This document shows, piece after piece, positions 34,019 to 42,915 of a DNA stretch of 64,000 nt (the first letter of the stretch is position 1; each line of letters opens with the position of its first letter). Made by a program: the position numbers and the translations under genes. The DNA is from CAILZL01 sp049840395 (GTDB lineage Bacteria; Pseudomonadota; Gammaproteobacteria; Steroidobacterales; Steroidobacteraceae): contig JASGLD010000009.1 in the NCBI GenBank assembly GCA_049840395.1, positions 124,001-188,000 on the forward strand, read 5' to 3'. The notes under the pieces are model-generated. The model was not told the origin of the DNA, did not search any database, and saw only the letters and a list, made by a program, of their open reading frames with translations.

Positions 34019-34996
34019 ATGATCAAACTCACTGCGCTCCATCATCTGCGCTTCAGCGTGCAGGATTTGCAGCGCACGCAAGATTTCGCCAGCGACTTTG
34101 GTTTGCACAAAGTCAGTGGTGATGATTCGATCGTCTACATGCGTGGTGCAGGTTGTGATGCTTATAACTATGTGGCCCAGCGAAGTAACGAAAGCAAGCT
34201 TGCCGCCATCGCTTTCAGCGTGACATCACTCGATGATCTGCGTATTGCCGTTGAACAACATGGCGCCACAGCGATTCGCCAATTAACCGGGCCGGGTGGC
34301 GGTCAGGCGGTTTCGTTACATGACCCCGATGGCTTGCCTATTGATTTGGTGTTCGGCATTGCCGAGCGCGAACCCGAGCCGTTGCGCCCCGGCTTGGTGT
34401 TGAATTTCGGCTACGACAAGCAGCGCAAGAATAAAGCACAGCACTTGCCGCCCAAGGGCCCGCCGCAACTCATGCGCTTGGGGCACGTGGGCATTTTCGT
34501 GAAGGACTATGCGCGGTGCTCCAAGTGGTATCGCGAAGTGCTGGGATTGTTGCTTAGCGACCAACTATATGCGGGTGATCCGGAGCACAAGGTGGTGGGC
34601 TTTTATCGCATCAATCGCGGTGATGAGCCGGTGGATCATCACACCGTATTCCTGGCCGAGTACGGCAAGTCCGATCTGCATCATATTTCCTTCGAGGTTC
34701 AGGACTTCGAAGCGCAGTTCATGGCGCACACCTGGCTGACGCAACGCGGCTGGGAGCCGGTATGGGGCATCGGTCGTCATGGCCTGGGGTGTCACATCTT
34801 CGATGTATGGATGGACCCGAACGGTTATCGCTTCGAGACCTTCACCGATACCGATCTATTCGATGCACAGCATCAGCCGGGTCTGCACAATGTACATGGC
34901 AATCCGGTGGACACCTGGAGCGACGAATCACCGGAACGTTACTTCGGGCCGATGCCGGAAGAAATGCTCAAGCGAATGGCAGAACAAAAGCACTGA
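34019..34996 (+). CDS. Type I extradiol dioxygenase-like (VOC) protein
   Basis: A 325-residue two-module VOC protein similar to catechol 2,3-/dihydroxybiphenyl dioxygenases, which use Fe(II) to cleave an aromatic ring next to a diol. Candidate metal ligands are His156 (MRLGHVGIFVKD), His221 or His222 (LHHISFEVQD) and Glu273 (RFETFTD); GRHGLGCHIFDVWMDPNGY is the usual active-site stretch. A fusion of two betaalphabetabetabeta modules gives the normal length. A SnoaL-like gene is convergent. Substrate unknown. Start fixed by homology; upstream in-frame GTG lacks support. Confidence 0.85.
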   Translation: MIKLTALHHLRFSVQDLQRTQDFASDFGLHKVSGDDSIVYMRGAGCDAYNYVAQRSNESKLAAIAFSVTSLDDLRIAVEQHGATAIRQLTGPGGGQAVSLHDPDGLPIDLVFGIAEREPEPLRPGLVLNFGYDKQRKNKAQHLPPKGPPQLMRLGHVGIFVKDYARCSKWYREVLGLLLSDQLYAGDPEHKVVGFYRINRGDEPVDHHTVFLAEYGKSDLHHISFEVQDFEAQFMAHTWLTQRGWEPVWGIGRHGLGCHIFDVWMDPNGYRFETFTDTDLFDAQHQPGLHNVHGNPVDTWSDESPERYFGPMPEEMLKRMAEQKH

Positions 34997-35029
34997 TGGT
35001 TTGATATTCGTCATGCCGGTGTCAGAACA

Positions 35030-35058
35030 AAGGCCGCTGCTGATTCAGTAGCGGCCTT
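35030..35058. terminator. Terminator between convergent genes
   Basis: AAGGCCGCTGCTGA pairs with TCAGTAGCGGCCTT with one G-U pair; the inner bases must form the loop. Only weak T-runs flank it. Confidence 0.6.
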
Positions 35059-35081
35059 GCTCATTTCATATGGCCGAATAC

Positions 35082-35765
35082 TTAGAGATACAGGCGCGCA
35101 GCTTCGACCAGGCCATGTGTGCCGCGATGATAGATGGCGCAGGCGGGACGGCCGCTGGGCATGTAGCACTCCAGAGCGGTGATCGGGCCGCCATCGGTTT
35201 TATTGCAGTAGCGCAACTTGATGCCGCCGGTGGCGAAGAATTTGGTGAAGGCGGTACGCAGTGCTTCGTGGCCCACATAAGATTTGCCGTTGGAATGACG
35301 CATGTAACCATCGGTTTCGAAGGTGGCAATGGTGCGTTCCAGATCGGCATCATGCAGCGCCGAAAAGTACTCAACGAAAATATCGCCGGCACCACGCGTC
35401 GATACGATGTCCGGATTCACTTCCAGAATCGGGCCGCGATTCGCCACCAATTCATGTGCCGAGTAGATGCGTGCTACCGAACCTTCGGCTTGTTTTTCAA
35501 AGACAATCGCTACCGGCAAATCCACGCCCATTTCCGTCAGCGCATAACCGGGCACGCCAGTGAAAACGTACTCTTCAATGCGACGATTGCCTTGTTCAGT
35601 TACGTACTTCAACGATAACGATTGCCAGCGCGAGGGGTCGGGCCAGAGCTTGCTGCCGGCTTGCACGGCAGCGGGAGCAGCCTGGCCGGTGAATGGGTCG
35701 TCGATGCTGTTTTGCTGCAGCAGGCGTGCTGCCAGCGTTTGATGATCCACCGTGCCGGTTTGCAT
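35082..35765 (-). CDS. SnoaL-like (NTF2-fold) protein
   Basis: A 227-residue protein whose C-terminal half (GDIFVEYFSALHDADLERTIATFETDGYMRHSNGKSYVGHEAL) looks like a SnoaL/NTF2-like pocket domain, the fold of polyketide cyclases and ketosteroid isomerases. An N-terminal half (PSRWQSLSLKYVTEQG..) may be a second, diverged copy. GGAG five bases before the ATG at 35765 supports the start. No signal peptide, unlike the other SnoaL genes here. It pairs convergently with the VOC dioxygenase. Reaction unknown. Confidence 0.7.
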   Translation of the reverse strand: MQTGTVDHQTLAARLLQQNSIDDPFTGQAAPAAVQAGSKLWPDPSRWQSLSLKYVTEQGNRRIEEYVFTGVPGYALTEMGVDLPVAIVFEKQAEGSVARIYSAHELVANRGPILEVNPDIVSTRGAGDIFVEYFSALHDADLERTIATFETDGYMRHSNGKSYVGHEALRTAFTKFFATGGIKLRYCNKTDGGPITALECYMPSGRPACAIYHRGTHGLVEAARLYL

Positions 35766-35967
35766 GTGTGCTCCACTTGAGGATTGGCGAATATTGGCGA
35801 AGCGCGATGTTAGGGCCTGTCGTCCAACTATTCCATTGCTGCGATCTCCATACATCGAAATGTAGTTGCATGTGCGATGGGTAATGGCGCTGTAACACGC
35901 GATTGAAATGACTGGAGCGGTGCCCGCGCAGATAATAAGCTGCCGGCATTTCATGCATCTTGGAGTA

Positions 35968-36630
35968 ATGAGTTCTATGGCGATTTCATTGCCTGTGTCG
36001 CAACCGGTGGAAATCATCGGGCCTGTCGGGCCGTTGCAGGCAATTGTTGATACGCCAGTAGAGATGGTGACTGCGCCGGCGGCTTTTGCTGTGATCTGTC
36101 ATCCGCATCCATTGCAGGGCGGCACCATGACCAACAAGGTGGTGCATACGCTGGCCCGCGCTTGTAACGAATGTGGCGTGCCGAGCGTGCGCTTCAATTA
36201 TCGAGGCGTCGGCAGCAGTGCCGGCAGTTATGACGCCGGTATGGGCGAAACCGACGACGCGATGGCGGTCATCGAATGGGCGCGGCTGCGCTGGCCGGCT
36301 ACGCCGTTATGGTTGGCGGGGTTTTCATTTGGTGGCGGCGTTGCACTACGTGCGGCGACACGTACTGCTACTGCACGTTTAATTACCGTCGCGCCGGCTG
36401 CCGCGCGTGATGCGCCACCGATGCAGTTGCCGGATTGTCCCTGGTTGCTGCTGCAGGGTGACGCGGATGATGTGGTGCCGGCGAACATGGTGTTGGATTG
36501 GGCGCAGGCTCTGGCAGCACCGCCTCAGATCAAGGTGCTGGTGGGGGCGGGACATTTCTTTCACGGCCGTTTAATCGAGCTGCGCGAGCAGGTGCAAAAC
36601 TGGTTGTGCACGGACACTACTGATCGTTAA
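35968..36630 (+). CDS. Alpha/beta hydrolase (COG2945)
   Basis: A 220-residue serine hydrolase-fold protein of the short COG2945 group. CHPHPLQGGTMTNKVVHTLARA near the N-terminus, FNYRGVGSSAGSYD, the nucleophile elbow GFSFGGGVA (Ser), LLLQGDADDVVP (Asp region) and GAGHFFHGRL (His) are visible. Natural substrates of the group are not established. GGAG at 35962 is only two bases before the first ATG; the ATG at 35977 is equally possible. Confidence 0.88.
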   Translation: MSSMAISLPVSQPVEIIGPVGPLQAIVDTPVEMVTAPAAFAVICHPHPLQGGTMTNKVVHTLARACNECGVPSVRFNYRGVGSSAGSYDAGMGETDDAMAVIEWARLRWPATPLWLAGFSFGGGVALRAATRTATARLITVAPAAARDAPPMQLPDCPWLLLQGDADDVVPANMVLDWAQALAAPPQIKVLVGAGHFFHGRLIELREQVQNWLCTDTTDR

Positions 36631-36694
36631 CGAAATGTTCGGCCGGCTTGCGGCTGCAAGGAAGTCACACGTGATGACTGATGCGCCAGTAAAA

Positions 36695-36732
36695 AGGCCC
36701 GAAACCAGTTGGTTTCGGGCCTGATTTTTTTG
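36695..36732. terminator. Bidirectional intrinsic terminator
   Basis: AGGCCCGAAACC and GGTTTCGGGCCT form a perfect 12-bp stem with an AGTT loop; five A upstream and seven T downstream serve both the hydrolase gene and the HU gene. Confidence 0.9.
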
Positions 36733-36764
36733 CTGTTGAATATTCTTCAAACAGCCACGGTGAA

Positions 36765-37076
36765 TTAATTCACCATTTCTTTCAGCGACTTCAGCGCTGC
36801 GGCGCGTACTTTCTTGCTGGCTGGCTTGGCCTTGAAAGTGGTCTGTTCGCCGGTGAAAGGATTGATGCCCTGACGTGCCTTGGTGGCGGGCTTCTTCACA
36901 ACCTTCAGCTTCAACAGGCCGGGGATGGTGAATACGCCGGCGCCGCGCAGGCTCTTCTTGATGATCGCATTCAGCGATTCAAACACTTCACCGACCTGCT
37001 TCTTGCTCAGTTCGGTTTCTTTGGAAATGTGGGCCAAAATTTCAGACTTGGTGGGGGCTGCGTTCTTCTTTGCCAT
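36765..37076 (-). CDS. HU-family DNA-binding protein
   Basis: A 103-residue histone-like protein of the HU/IHF superfamily, longer at the N-terminus (MAKKNAAPTKSEIL) than typical 90-residue HU. The beta-arm contains GINPFTGEQTTFKAKPASKKVR, matching the R-NP-G signature with an Asn-Pro-Phe tip that bends DNA. It would compact the nucleoid. Flanked by its own terminator. Confidence 0.92.
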   Translation of the reverse strand: MAKKNAAPTKSEILAHISKETELSKKQVGEVFESLNAIIKKSLRGAGVFTIPGLLKLKVVKKPATKARQGINPFTGEQTTFKAKPASKKVRAAALKSLKEMVN

Positions 37077-37249
37077 GTGGGTTCGCTCCTGATTGATTAA
37101 TAAGTATCTTGCGCTCAGAGATGGTACGAGGCTAAAGCCGCGCGAGAAAATAACACAAGATTTGCCGGTGTTTAACCTGTCGTAGGTATTTGCACCCTAA
37201 TTTTCTCGGTTTTTTTACTCGCGCTGATTTTGCGACTGATTTTTAAGCA

Positions 37250-37738
37250 TCAGTTCGCAAAAAATTCACGGGTCAGTGTTGCTTCGATAGGTATTCCCGA
37301 ACCGGCCGGCGTTGCCTTGATCTCGAATACCAGGGTTTCCGCGCCGCTGAAGGGCACTTCGGCAATGTAGTAAGTAGCGGTGTTTTCGGCAATGCGACGC
37401 AGCGAAACGTCTTTCAACTGGCCGTTCAAATTGCGCGCAACTACAGTGATATCTGCGTCGCTAGGTGTGTCGACATTGCTGCCGGCAGTTTTGTGCAACA
37501 CAGAAATGTTTAGCAACACCTTGTTCTTGCTGCGTTCGATGCCATAGGCGCGGGCGATATCGGCGGTAAGCTGATCGGTGCGCACGGCGTTGTAATGCAT
37601 TTCGTAATCGCCGGAAACCTTGAACGATTCGTTGCCGGCCTGTGCAGGCTGAATTGCAGCAGAGGGTTGCGGATCGCAGGCAGTCATCAAGGTGGTGAGG
37701 CCGAGCATCGCCAAACTGATCAGGGGTTTATTCTTCAT
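37250..37738 (-). CDS. DUF4426 lipoprotein
   Basis: A 162-residue lipoprotein: lipobox LMTAC ends at Cys21. The mature part matches DUF4426 (DYEMHYNAVRTDQLTADIARAYGIERSKNKVLLNISVL, with VSLRRIAENTATYYIAEVPF). In pseudomonads this family sits beside yggT, yggU and metXW; here it follows yggU on the same strand, 157 bp on. Function unknown. Confidence 0.9.
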   Translation of the reverse strand: MKNKPLISLAMLGLTTLMTACDPQPSAAIQPAQAGNESFKVSGDYEMHYNAVRTDQLTADIARAYGIERSKNKVLLNISVLHKTAGSNVDTPSDADITVVARNLNGQLKDVSLRRIAENTATYYIAEVPFSGAETLVFEIKATPAGSGIPIEATLTREFFAN

Positions 37739-37894
37739 TTATACGCTCTTGTTTATGCCGAGCAGGCCGAGCCGGGTTAGGCGGCACGAGCCTGAAATTC
37801 TGGTGCGCACTATAGACCAATTGTCTGGGGCCTCTGCAACCTGTTTGAGGCCGGTTTTTACAGGGATTCCCTGCATGTTGTCGGTTGCAGACAG

Positions 37895-38197
37895 TTAAGG
37901 CGGAGCGCGTAATCCTGTTTGTAACAAGCTTTCGGGTAATTGCCGTGGTGCTTGGATGCGTACCTGCTTCATGCGGCCATGTTCTCCGTGTTCGATAGTG
38001 ATGGCGGACTTAGGCGTAGCAAAACTGCGGCATAGGAAATCGCATAACTCCACATTGGCTTTTCCTGCCACTGCCGGTGCGTGAATTCTTATTTTCAACA
38101 GCCCGCCATGCATGCCGGCAAATTCGCTGCGACTGGCGCCGGGTTGCACTTGGATGCGCAGGTATAGCGCCTGCTCATCCCAGCGAAACCAATTCAT
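37895..38197 (-). CDS. yggU: DUF167/YggU family protein
   Basis: A 100-residue DUF167 protein, no established function. Typical parts: LYLRIQVQPGASRSEFAGMHGGLLKIRIHAPAVAGKAN and the KSAITIEHGEHGRMKQVRI end. The ATG at 38197 overlaps the yggT stop by 4 bp, the usual yggT-yggU coupling. Confidence 0.93.
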   Translation of the reverse strand: MNWFRWDEQALYLRIQVQPGASRSEFAGMHGGLLKIRIHAPAVAGKANVELCDFLCRSFATPKSAITIEHGEHGRMKQVRIQAPRQLPESLLQTGLRAPP

Positions 38198-38721
38198 GAA
38201 TTGAGCAAAATGCGCACGGCCTGAATGGCAATCAAAGCGAACATTGCGGATAGATCCAGTCCTGCAATCGGCGGGATCACGCGCTGGAAGGGGCGAATCA
38301 CCGGTTCGCACAAGCTATTGAGAATGCTGGTTGCCGGGCTGTAATTTCCTGGCGCAACCCAGCTCAGTAGCGCATAGATCAGAATGGCGAAGAAGTAGAA
38401 CTGCAATAGCATCGAGAGCAGCTCGCGCACGGTAGCGAACAGTAAGGCGCTGCCAGTGAGAGGAATGCCCTTCAATATCCAGATGATGGTGACGCTGGCC
38501 AGCTGTACCAGAAATAGCGCCACCAAGGAGGCTGTGTCTAAACGCTTGATAGGCGGCAGCACGCGACGCAGTGGCAGCACCAGTGGATTGGTCAGCTTGA
38601 TGATGGCCTGCGACAGTGGGTTGCGGGCATCGGCGCGGCACAGCGGTAACAGCAGGCGTAACAAAAACACCGTGACCAACAGGCTCAACAAAGTGCTGAC
38701 AATGAAAATAAGTGCATTCAT
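38194..38721 (-). CDS. yggT: YggT family membrane protein
   Basis: A 175-residue membrane protein with two YGGT repeats. Each begins with a hydrophobic helix and contains LLLPLCRADARNPLSQAIIKLTNPLVLPLRR (first) or LSWVAPGNYSPATSILNSLCEPVIRPFQRVIPPI (second). Linked with cell division/osmotic stress in other bacteria, but the mechanism is not known. The ATG at 38721 matches the family. The common upstream neighbour proC is absent. Confidence 0.93.
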   Translation of the reverse strand: MNALIFIVSTLLSLLVTVFLLRLLLPLCRADARNPLSQAIIKLTNPLVLPLRRVLPPIKRLDTASLVALFLVQLASVTIIWILKGIPLTGSALLFATVRELLSMLLQFYFFAILIYALLSWVAPGNYSPATSILNSLCEPVIRPFQRVIPPIAGLDLSAMFALIAIQAVRILLNS

Positions 38722-39290
38722 GGCAATGCTCGTTAGAGAAGTATTCGATTGATTCACCGGGACGCATCGACCCGCAGAACCATCCAAACATGTTACGTGA
38801 GCGCTGTTGGAGGTGATAGGTGCGTTGCCCGCTTCGCGATGTAGATCGCAGCCGGGTGGTGGGGTTACTGCCGCAGTTGGCGCAAAGTAACCATGATTTG
38901 ACATTGTGCAAGGACGATCACGTCTGCAGCTGCGCAGCCGCTGATGACTTAAGCATGTCTAAAAAATGTGTGCCGCCGGTTGGGCCAAGATCGATTCGCA
39001 TTGAGTGAGGCGGGCTTTTCAGGAGCGCCATTTCTCGTGGCGAGCTTGCGCCCATCTTCGCAATGGAGACGGTGGGGCGCGACTGCCGAGGGCATCTATT
39101 AGAAGCTCTATACGGCAAAACAGGCATTTTTTACATACAAATAAGTGCCTCGCTTGTCTTGAGTGCCGCCATACGGATAATGGCGCACCGGTTTACTGGT
39201 GGCCGCTTCAAGGGCTGTGCGGCTGATAATCACCATACTCTTGCCGCCTGTGACTGGGTGGTCGGCGCGGTAACAGCGCTACTCAGTGGG
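38722..39290. other. Intergenic region at the start of the catabolic cluster
   Basis: 569 bp between divergent yggT and the FAD monooxygenase gene. Frames are open on both strands but none has a credible start, ribosome site or family resemblance. A TTGACA (38898-38903) lacks a matching -10. An AT-rich tract lies at 39124-39150. Nothing else was recognised. Confidence 0.45.
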
Positions 39291-40439
39291 ATGGTCAACA
39301 AGCTCTGCGGGGGCGGCGTGTCGGGAATCCAGACAGTTCTGATTGTGGGTGGCGGTATTGGCGGCATGTCCTGCGCCATCGAGCTGCGTAAGCAAGGTCT
39401 CAAGGTTGACTTGATCGACCTCGATCCCGAGTGGCGCGCCCTGGGCGCGGGCATCACCATCACCGGGCCGACGCTGCGTGCTTTCAAGTATCTCGGCGTG
39501 ATGGATGAAATCTGCCAGCATGGCGCCACCTGGGGCGGCGCCAAGGTGTTCACTGCCGATGGCACGTTGGTCGAAGAAATGAATTTCCCACCGGTGGAGG
39601 CCGATGTACCGCCTACCGGCGGCATCATGCGTCCCCTGCTGCACAAGATTCTATCCACGCGTGTAACGGCGGCGGGCGTATCGGTTCGCCTGGGTCTGAC
39701 GGTCAACGAGATCATTGAAGGCGAGCAGCAGGCCACGGTGGTGTTTAGTGATGGCACCCATCAGAGCTATGACCTGGTGGTGGCAGCCGATGGAGCCTTC
39801 TCCAAAATGCGCGAGAAGCTGTTTCCAGACGCGCCCAAGCCCAAGTTCACCGGTCAGGGCATTTACCGCATCGTGGCCGAACGTCCGCCGGGTTTTGATC
39901 GTTCCTATTTCTATATGGGTTCGAACAAGAAAGTGGGTTTCAATCCGGTCTCGGCCACGCACATGTACATGTTCTTGCTCGAGTACTCGCCGGATAATCC
40001 CTGGTTGCCGCCCGAGGAGCAGCCCAAGCGGTTATACGAGCAGATGGCGGGCTTCGGTGGCATCGTGCCTATCGTGCGTGAGTCGGTGCTGACCTGCGGC
40101 AGCGTCAACTACCGGCCCTTGGAAGCCATCATCCAGCCTGCGCCCTGGTACAAGGGGCATTGCGTGTTGTTGGGCGATGCCGCGCATGCCACCACGCCAC
40201 ACCTGGCCTCCGGTGCCGGCATGGCGGTGGAGGATGCTTTGGTGCTGGCGGAAGAATTGCGAAAAGCGACCACGCTGCAGCAGGCCTTGGCTGGCTATGT
40301 GGAGCGTCGCTACGAGCGTTGCAAGTTGATCGTGGACAATTCGGTGAAGCTGGGCGAACTGGAAATGGCGGGCAGCGATCCGCATGTTCATACCAAGCTG
40401 ATGTCCGAAACCATCGCTGCTTTGCGAAAGCCTATTTAG
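39291..40439 (+). CDS. FAD-dependent monooxygenase (aromatic hydroxylase type)
   Basis: A 382-residue class A flavoprotein monooxygenase, which hydroxylates aromatic or related substrates with NAD(P)H and oxygen. VLIVGGGIGGMSCAIEL near the start binds FAD; DLVVAADGAFSKMRE is the DG motif; VLLGDAAHATTPHLASGAGMAVEDAL is the GD motif. It resembles the protein at 49326-50450 along its whole length (YRPLEA, PWYKG, GDAAHATTPH, ERRYERCK). A GTG at 39318 would give an N-terminus more like that paralogue; both starts are possible. Followed by the CrtI-like gene. Confidence 0.9.
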   Translation: MVNKLCGGGVSGIQTVLIVGGGIGGMSCAIELRKQGLKVDLIDLDPEWRALGAGITITGPTLRAFKYLGVMDEICQHGATWGGAKVFTADGTLVEEMNFPPVEADVPPTGGIMRPLLHKILSTRVTAAGVSVRLGLTVNEIIEGEQQATVVFSDGTHQSYDLVVAADGAFSKMREKLFPDAPKPKFTGQGIYRIVAERPPGFDRSYFYMGSNKKVGFNPVSATHMYMFLLEYSPDNPWLPPEEQPKRLYEQMAGFGGIVPIVRESVLTCGSVNYRPLEAIIQPAPWYKGHCVLLGDAAHATTPHLASGAGMAVEDALVLAEELRKATTLQQALAGYVERRYERCKLIVDNSVKLGELEMAGSDPHVHTKLMSETIAALRKPI

Positions 40440-40507
40440 CGGCTTGGCAGCTGGCGCAGAATTCATGACAGACAATTTCAGAGATTGATAGAGACGAGGA
40501 ATGTTGA

Positions 40508-42094
40508 ATGAGTAACAAATACGACGTCGTCGCCATGGGCGGCGGCCACAACGGCTTGGTGGCGGCCGCTTATCTGGCCAAAGCCGGCAAGAAAGTGCTG
40601 GTGCTGGAAAAGAAGGCCTGGCCGGGCGGCGGCGTGGTCACTCGCGAAATCAATACGCCGGGTTACTGGCACGACGAACATTCGTCTGTGCACATCATGA
40701 TTCAGGGCAATCCCATCATCAAAGACGATGAACTGGGCTTGCTGTCCAAGTTCGGTTTGAAGTATCGCTACGGCACGCCGTACTCGATGATCTATGCCGA
40801 TGGCACTACGCTGACTGCCTACAAGGATCTGGACAAGACCTGCGAAGGCATCGCCAAGCTGTCGCAGAAAGATGCGGAAAGCTATCGCGCGCTGGTGAAG
40901 CGCAGCATCGACTTCATTCCCATGCTGTTCTCCGGCATGTACTCGCCGCCCATGCCCATGGGTGCGTTCTTCGCCATGATGGATTCCAGCGACGAAGGTC
41001 GCGACATTCTCGAATCCATGCAGCGCAGCTCGCTGGATATGGCCAATCAGCTGTTCGAGAACGACAAGGTCAAGATCTGGCTGTTGCGCCTGATCTCGGA
41101 AAACCTGCAGGCGCCTAATGAACTGGGCACCGGCTTCGGCATGTTCCTGATGCCCGGCCTGATGCATGGTTATGGCGTGTCCCAGCCCATCGGCGGCAGC
41201 GGCAAGCTCACCGAATCGCTGGTGCGTTGTATCGAGCACTACGGCGGTGAAGTGCGTTGCAACAGCACGGTGACCAAGGTGCTCACTTCGGGCGGCCGCG
41301 CCACGGGTGTGCGTCTGGATACCGGCGAAGAATTCCTGGCGAAAGATGGCGTGATCGGTGCATTGCACCCGCATGTCATCCGCAAGTTCGTTGAAGGCAT
41401 TCCGGAACGTGTGCTGGAGCGCGGCGAACGTTCATCGCTGGCGGCTTTCAGTATCATGGTCAGTCACTACGATCTGAAGGAACAGTGCCAATTCCATGTG
41501 TCCGATCCGTCGGTACGTGACGCCATCATGCTGGAATTCATGGCCAGCGACTCGCTGTCCGACATGCTCGACGATTTCGACGGCTTGAGCCGCGGTCGCA
41601 TTACGCCGCGCGTGCTGGGCGCCGGCGGCGACGAGAGTATTGGTGATCCCACCCGCGTGCCGGCGGGCAAGGGCATGTTCCATGGCATCACCTTTGCGCC
41701 GTACAACCTGGCCGAAGGCGGCCCATCGCGCTGGGATGAGATCAAGGAGGAGATGGGCGATCGTTCGCTGCGTCACTACCAGAAGTTCATCAAGAACCTC
41801 ACCAGTGACAACATCATCAAGCGCACCATCGTGACCCCGTTGGACCACGCGCGTAACATGCCTACCAGCATGCCGGGCGGCGACGTGCACGGTGTGGCGC
41901 CGTACTTCTACCAGATCAACGGCCATCGTCCGACTCCGGACTACGGTCAGATGACGGTGCCGGGTGTGGATCGTCTGTACCTGGTCGGCCCGTTCCTGCA
42001 TCCAGGTGGTGGCGTGTATGGCGCCGGTCGCGCCACGGCGATCAAGATGTTCGATGAGCTGGGTATGGACTGGGACAAGGTGGTGGCCAAATGA
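40508..42094 (+). CDS. CrtI-like NAD(P)/FAD oxidoreductase
   Basis: A 528-residue phytoene-desaturase-like flavoprotein (COG1233). The FAD motif is VVAMGGGHNGLVAAAYLAKAGKKVLVLEK; GLMHGYGVSQPIGGSGKLTESLVRCIEHYGGEVRCN and the C-terminal LYLVGPFLHPGGGVYGAGRATA are family hallmarks. Outside carotenoid pathways, members act as dehydrogenases/isomerases on hydrophobic substrates; no carotenoid genes are nearby. It lies 68 bp after the monooxygenase and overlaps the following 76-residue gene by 4 bp. Confidence 0.9.
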   Translation: MSNKYDVVAMGGGHNGLVAAAYLAKAGKKVLVLEKKAWPGGGVVTREINTPGYWHDEHSSVHIMIQGNPIIKDDELGLLSKFGLKYRYGTPYSMIYADGTTLTAYKDLDKTCEGIAKLSQKDAESYRALVKRSIDFIPMLFSGMYSPPMPMGAFFAMMDSSDEGRDILESMQRSSLDMANQLFENDKVKIWLLRLISENLQAPNELGTGFGMFLMPGLMHGYGVSQPIGGSGKLTESLVRCIEHYGGEVRCNSTVTKVLTSGGRATGVRLDTGEEFLAKDGVIGALHPHVIRKFVEGIPERVLERGERSSLAAFSIMVSHYDLKEQCQFHVSDPSVRDAIMLEFMASDSLSDMLDDFDGLSRGRITPRVLGAGGDESIGDPTRVPAGKGMFHGITFAPYNLAEGGPSRWDEIKEEMGDRSLRHYQKFIKNLTSDNIIKRTIVTPLDHARNMPTSMPGGDVHGVAPYFYQINGHRPTPDYGQMTVPGVDRLYLVGPFLHPGGGVYGAGRATAIKMFDELGMDWDKVVAK

Positions 42095-42321
42095 TCAAGC
42101 TGTACGGTCCCGATAACAAAGAGATGATGGCGGTCAGCACCCTGGACAAGGATGCCGACGGCAAGTCTCTGGTGATCAAGGGCAAGATCTATGGCGCCAT
42201 GCCGTTGACCGCGCGTTTGTATCCTGAGGACGCGCGCGCGTTCTTGAAGATGCTGACGCCGAAGCTGGCGTGGTTTTTGATCACCATGATGTTCAAGCCC
42301 GCAGTGAAGACCAAGAAATAA
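42091..42321 (+). CDS. Small protein coupled to the CrtI-like gene
   Basis: A 76-residue protein not recognised. It starts MIKLYGPDNKEMMAVSTLDKD and has a hydrophobic C-terminal segment (LAWFLITMMF) followed by a basic end (KPAVKTKK), which could touch the membrane. The ATGA overlap with the CrtI-like gene implies translational coupling, perhaps as a small subunit or membrane anchor. Confidence 0.7.
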   Translation: MIKLYGPDNKEMMAVSTLDKDADGKSLVIKGKIYGAMPLTARLYPEDARAFLKMLTPKLAWFLITMMFKPAVKTKK

Positions 42322-42333
42322 GATCGACAAACT

Positions 42334-42365
42334 AAAAAGGCCCGGTAATACCGGGCCTTTTTTTA
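42334..42365 (+). terminator. Intrinsic terminator
   Basis: GGCCCGG and CCGGGCC with a TAATA loop, flanked by A5 and T7; ends the monooxygenase/CrtI-like transcript. Confidence 0.9.
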
Positions 42366-42405
42366 TGTCCATGATGCGGTGTTTGTCCCGGCTTCTAACC
42401 CGGTT

Positions 42406-42786
42406 TTAACTCAGCGGCCGGGTCCCCGGAATCACCGGTAATTCCAGTGAAATGACAATCGCGCCGTCTTCGATACGAAACGGCACCTTGAGCAATTCCT
42501 GATTCACGCAAGGACCGGCAGTGCAAACGCCGCCTTCGATGGTGAAGTGCGCACCATGCGCGTAACACACGATGTCCGAGCCGTCGCCGCTCAGGAAGTA
42601 GTCCTTGCGGAAGTCCATGGGCGCCCATTCATGCGGGCAGGAGTTCATGTACACATGCACTTGATCGCCCTTGCGCACGGCGAATACCTGATCTTCGCGG
42701 CGAATGGGCAGAAAGCCCTTGGATTTGCCTTCCGGAAGGTCTTCCAGTCGGCATAGCACCTGTTCTTTGCTGGTATCAATACTCAT
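42406..42786 (-). CDS. Rieske-type [2Fe-2S] ferredoxin
   Basis: A 126-residue Rieske protein. The cluster ligands appear as NSCPHEWAP (Cys, His) and DIVCYAHGAHFTI (Cys, His), with a GGVCTAGPC loop. Such ferredoxins pass electrons to ring-hydroxylating dioxygenases or other oxygenases, but no oxygenase alpha subunit is in the window. The ATG at 42786 is preferred to a TTG nine bases upstream. It is convergent with the CrtI-like operon, and isolated by a terminator from the dioxygenase behind it. Confidence 0.92.
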   Translation of the reverse strand: MSIDTSKEQVLCRLEDLPEGKSKGFLPIRREDQVFAVRKGDQVHVYMNSCPHEWAPMDFRKDYFLSGDGSDIVCYAHGAHFTIEGGVCTAGPCVNQELLKVPFRIEDGAIVISLELPVIPGTRPLS

Positions 42787-42809
42787 GGTTTGCAAAAGGC
42801 CTATCGCAA

Positions 42810-42843
42810 AAAAATACTGCGTGCAGTTTGTGGCCGCACGCAG
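42810..42843 (-). terminator. Terminator of the VOC dioxygenase gene
   Basis: CTGCGTGC (42817-42824) and GCACGCAG (42836-42843) with an 11-base loop; on the minus strand it is followed by TATTTTTTT. Confidence 0.8.
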
Positions 42844-42915
42844 CAGTTTGTCATCGCATTATTCGCTGCAGGTCAGCACGCAAGGCGATGCCGGCTGCAG
42901 TGAGCTTACGGTCGA

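Noticed and set aside
38722..39290. Open frames in the yggT/monooxygenase gap, including an N-terminal extension from 39063
   Set aside because: The extension has no resemblance to monooxygenases and the FAD motif is expected within about 10 residues of the start.
40478..41374. Open frame of 298 codons on the minus strand
   Set aside because: Antisense of the CrtI-like gene; no start signals or recognisable domain.
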